From assembly GCA_035555315.1 (NCBI GenBank), contig DATMGU010000124.1:1-34224 (forward strand): a stretch of 34,224 nucleotides of DNA. The letters run 5' to 3'. The DNA comes from DATMGU01 sp035555315. Lineage in GTDB: Bacteria; Pseudomonadota; Alphaproteobacteria; ATCC43930; CGMCC-115725. Below the pieces are notes generated by a model. The model was not told the DNA's origin and did not search any database. It was given only the letters and a program-made list of their open reading frames with translations. The position numbers were made by a program, and so were the translations under genes. Positions 32,682 through 34,224 of this stretch are shown one piece after another; positions within the stretch are counted from its first letter, which is position 1, and every line of letters starts with the position of its first letter.

Positions 32682-33596
32682 ATGAAAGACGCTGAAGCCC
32701 GAGCTAACGGGTCAACGGTCGGAGGACTCGGATTTCTTGTTGGCGTCGTCGCAGCTATGTCGTCAATGATCGTATTGCAATTGGGCGCTTCGCTCTCGAA
32801 GCCAGCGATGGAGGCTTATGGAGCTCTTCAGATCACATGGCTCCGGTTGATGTGGGCTGCGGTACTACTCCTTGTTTTCGTGCGGCCCAAAGTGCTCTCC
32901 TATTCGAGGTTGCAGTGGAAGACGGCTTTGTTGCTCGGTGCGGCAATATCCGTCACTAATCTCTGCTATTATCAGTCGTTACTCCACTTGCCGATCGGTA
33001 TTGCCACTTCGCTAGAATTCATCGGCCCGTTATCGGTGTCGGCTTTCTATCTGGTGCGAGTCAATCGGGCACGGATCGTATGGCCTGCATTCGCGTCGAT
33101 CGGCGTCCTGCTGCTGACAACACGGCAGTCATCGGGTGGGCGATTTCTCGTCGACTGGGCGGAGGCGGACGCGCTCGGCGTGACATGGGCGCTCGCAGCC
33201 GCATTCGGATGGGGTTCCTACGTAGTCTTCATGAAAAGGACAGGAAACGTGTTTTCCGGTCTTGAAGGATTGACGATGTCTCTCGCGGCGGCAACAGCCA
33301 TTTCAGCTCCGTTTGGACTCCTTGGCCCAGGTGAAGGAATATCTGTTGAAGCGGTTCGTGCGGCATTTGGACTCGCGATTCTGGTGCCGCTGCTGCCCTA
33401 CACACTCGAGATGCTCGCTCTGCGCCGGATGCATGCGCGCGTCTTCGCGATACTTATGGGCGTGGAGCCGGTCATCAGCGTGATCATCGGCTGGATCGTC
33501 CTCAGTCAATCCCTGACGACAGCGCAGCTCGCCGGCGTCGCACTCGTAACCATTGCAATACTGAAGGTCACGCAGCCGAAGTCGGACGTAGCGTAG
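32682..33596 (+). CDS. RhtA-like EamA transporter (threonine/homoserine exporter type)
   Basis: A 304-aa inner-membrane protein with about ten membrane segments in two EamA repeats. The first repeat has SMIVLQLGASLSKPAMEAYG and ITWLRLMWAAVLLLVF, then YYQSLLHLPIGIATSLEFIG, the RhtA-type motif (P-L-G-x-A-x-x-x-E-F-x-G-P). The second has WALAAAFGWGSYVVFMKR, LPYTLEMLALRRMHARVFAI and EPVISVIIGWIVLSQSL. It would export amino acids such as threonine or homoserine. GGAGG lies 8 nt before the ATG; the frame is open from 32568 but that is not family-like. GC is clearly lower (about 47 percent in the line at 32941-33000) and codon use differs, so recent acquisition is likely. Confidence 0.87.
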   Translation: MKDAEARANGSTVGGLGFLVGVVAAMSSMIVLQLGASLSKPAMEAYGALQITWLRLMWAAVLLLVFVRPKVLSYSRLQWKTALLLGAAISVTNLCYYQSLLHLPIGIATSLEFIGPLSVSAFYLVRVNRARIVWPAFASIGVLLLTTRQSSGGRFLVDWAEADALGVTWALAAAFGWGSYVVFMKRTGNVFSGLEGLTMSLAAATAISAPFGLLGPGEGISVEAVRAAFGLAILVPLLPYTLEMLALRRMHARVFAILMGVEPVISVIIGWIVLSQSLTTAQLAGVALVTIAILKVTQPKSDVA

Positions 33597-33672
33597 CAGA
33601 AAGGTCGAGTAGAGACCGGGAGAACCGGCGTGAGGGGGTAATGAGAATACGGGCGGTGTCAATTCGAGGCAT

Positions 33673-33712
33673 AAATTCGGGACATCATCAAATATATGTA
33701 TTGTGTCCCTTT
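33673..33712. repeat. Dispersed repeat, palindromic copy
   Basis: AAATTCGGGACA (33673-33684) is followed 19 nt later by TGTCCC (33704-33709). Read on the minus strand, the right half gives AAGGGACACAATACAT, as in the copy at 31301. The element is thus an inverted pair and could fold as a hairpin. It marks the right edge of the lower-GC patch. Confidence 0.6.
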
Positions 33713-33761
33713 ATTTTTCGACGAGTCGCAATGATCCTCCAATCAGCGATGACGCCGTCCC

Positions 33762-34224
33762 TCACGGCGGGTCGCTGCCCGTGGCGGCGCCGCGCGGTCT
33801 CAGCCCGGCGAACCGATCGCCGGAGAAGACGGAACGCAGATACGCCACGGCATCGGCCCGGTGCGCCGCGTAGTCGGGGGTCGAGAACGGATCTTCCGGA
33901 ACCGGCCCTGCGGCCGGTCCGTCCGCCGCCGCCTGACTTTCTACCGGCGGGATATCCTCGGCTTCGTCCTCGTCCGGTGGATCTTCGAGAGTTTCTCCCT
34001 CCTCGTCACCCCACTCGGCATAAGGCGATCCCGGCGCCTTGGTCCGGGCTTCCTGCACCGCCCAATGATCCTCCGCCCAGCGGCGCCAATTCGGATCGAG
34101 CCCCAGATCCCAGCAGATGCGGGCGATGATCTCGCCGATCGGATGGCTGCCGATATCGGTCTCGACATCCTCGTCTTCCAGCCGCTCCCGCAGCTCTCTT
34201 TCCCGCTGGTAGGCCTTGATCCCG
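33762..34224 (-). CDS. Unrecognised protein, C-terminal part (gene continues beyond the window)
   Basis: The frame is open from the window edge to a TGA at 33762, giving 153 visible residues. The N-terminal visible part is rich in charged residues (YQRERELRERLEDEDVE), then GSHPIGEIIARICWDLGLDP and NWRRWAEDHWAVQEA, which looks like a compact helical unit. The C-terminal half is acidic and low-complexity (GDEEGETLEDPPDEDEAE) and ends AAHRADAVAYLRSVFSGDRF. I do not recognise a family. An internal GTG at 34058 should not be taken as the start because the helical unit upstream is in frame. GC returns to the high level of the main chromosome. Confidence 0.7.
   Translation of the reverse strand, partial: GIKAYQRERELRERLEDEDVETDIGSHPIGEIIARICWDLGLDPNWRRWAEDHWAVQEARTKAPGSPYAEWGDEEGETLEDPPDEDEAEDIPPVESQAAADGPAAGPVPEDPFSTPDYAAHRADAVAYLRSVFSGDRFAGLRPRGAATGSDPP

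Overview
The window is high-GC DNA with closely packed genes, GTG and TTG starts, ATGA-type overlaps inside operons and families common in Alphaproteobacteria: YejABEF, DUF1127 proteins, KirBac, DUF2189, ParBc_2, DUF1330, NnrU and Imm52. I read it as a chromosomal segment of an alphaproteobacterium, possibly of the Rhodospirillales. The order is inference and only the class is reasonably firm. No rRNA, tRNA or CRISPR was found.

Layout. 0-4.6 kb: a PLP enzyme of the class V aminotransferase family whose 3' end carries a 63-69 bp micro-inversion; an exported MetX-like alpha/beta hydrolase; and a polymorphic nuclease toxin (Tox-REase-5) with its Imm52 immunity gene, both on the minus strand. 4.8-9.4 kb: an orphan NMT1/SsuA-type binding protein with an alpha/beta hydrolase, a ParB-like (ParBc_2) protein, a MazEF-type toxin-antitoxin pair, a DUF1330 protein and an aldo/keto reductase. 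9.5-15.2 kb: a complete yejABEF peptide importer. 15.2-18.5 kb: an acyl-CoA synthetase, two small DUF1127 proteins and a Crp/Fnr regulator, with a consensus CRP-type box between the synthetase and the first DUF1127 gene. 18.8-20.7 kb: an EamA exporter and a KirBac potassium channel, separated by a 14-bp tandem repeat. 20.8-26.0 kb: a second complete dipeptide/oligopeptide ABC importer of five genes. 26.1-29.1 kb: a ParE/RelE-type toxin with its antitoxin, a DUF2189 membrane protein and a phosphonate monoester hydrolase-like sulfatase.

29.2-33.7 kb is a lower-GC accessory patch. It holds an AraC regulator with an alpha/beta hydrolase, a decayed carotenoid oxygenase fragment beside an NnrU/Z-ISO family membrane protein, a group II intron remnant (domains V and VI) and an RhtA-like exporter. 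Copies of a short repeat (AAATTCGGGG / GGGACACAATAC) lie at the edges of these modules. The window ends inside an unrecognised gene on the minus strand.

Themes: peptide import is represented twice, by yej and a dpp-like system. There are three toxin/antidote pairs: Tox-REase-5/Imm52, MazEF and ParE-type. Both small antitoxin genes have promoter-like elements in the same geometry (N17 spacer, then 6 nt from the -10 to ATG), which predicts leaderless mRNAs. The most unusual items are the frame-preserving micro-inversion at 77-145 and the repeat-bounded mosaic at 29-34 kb.
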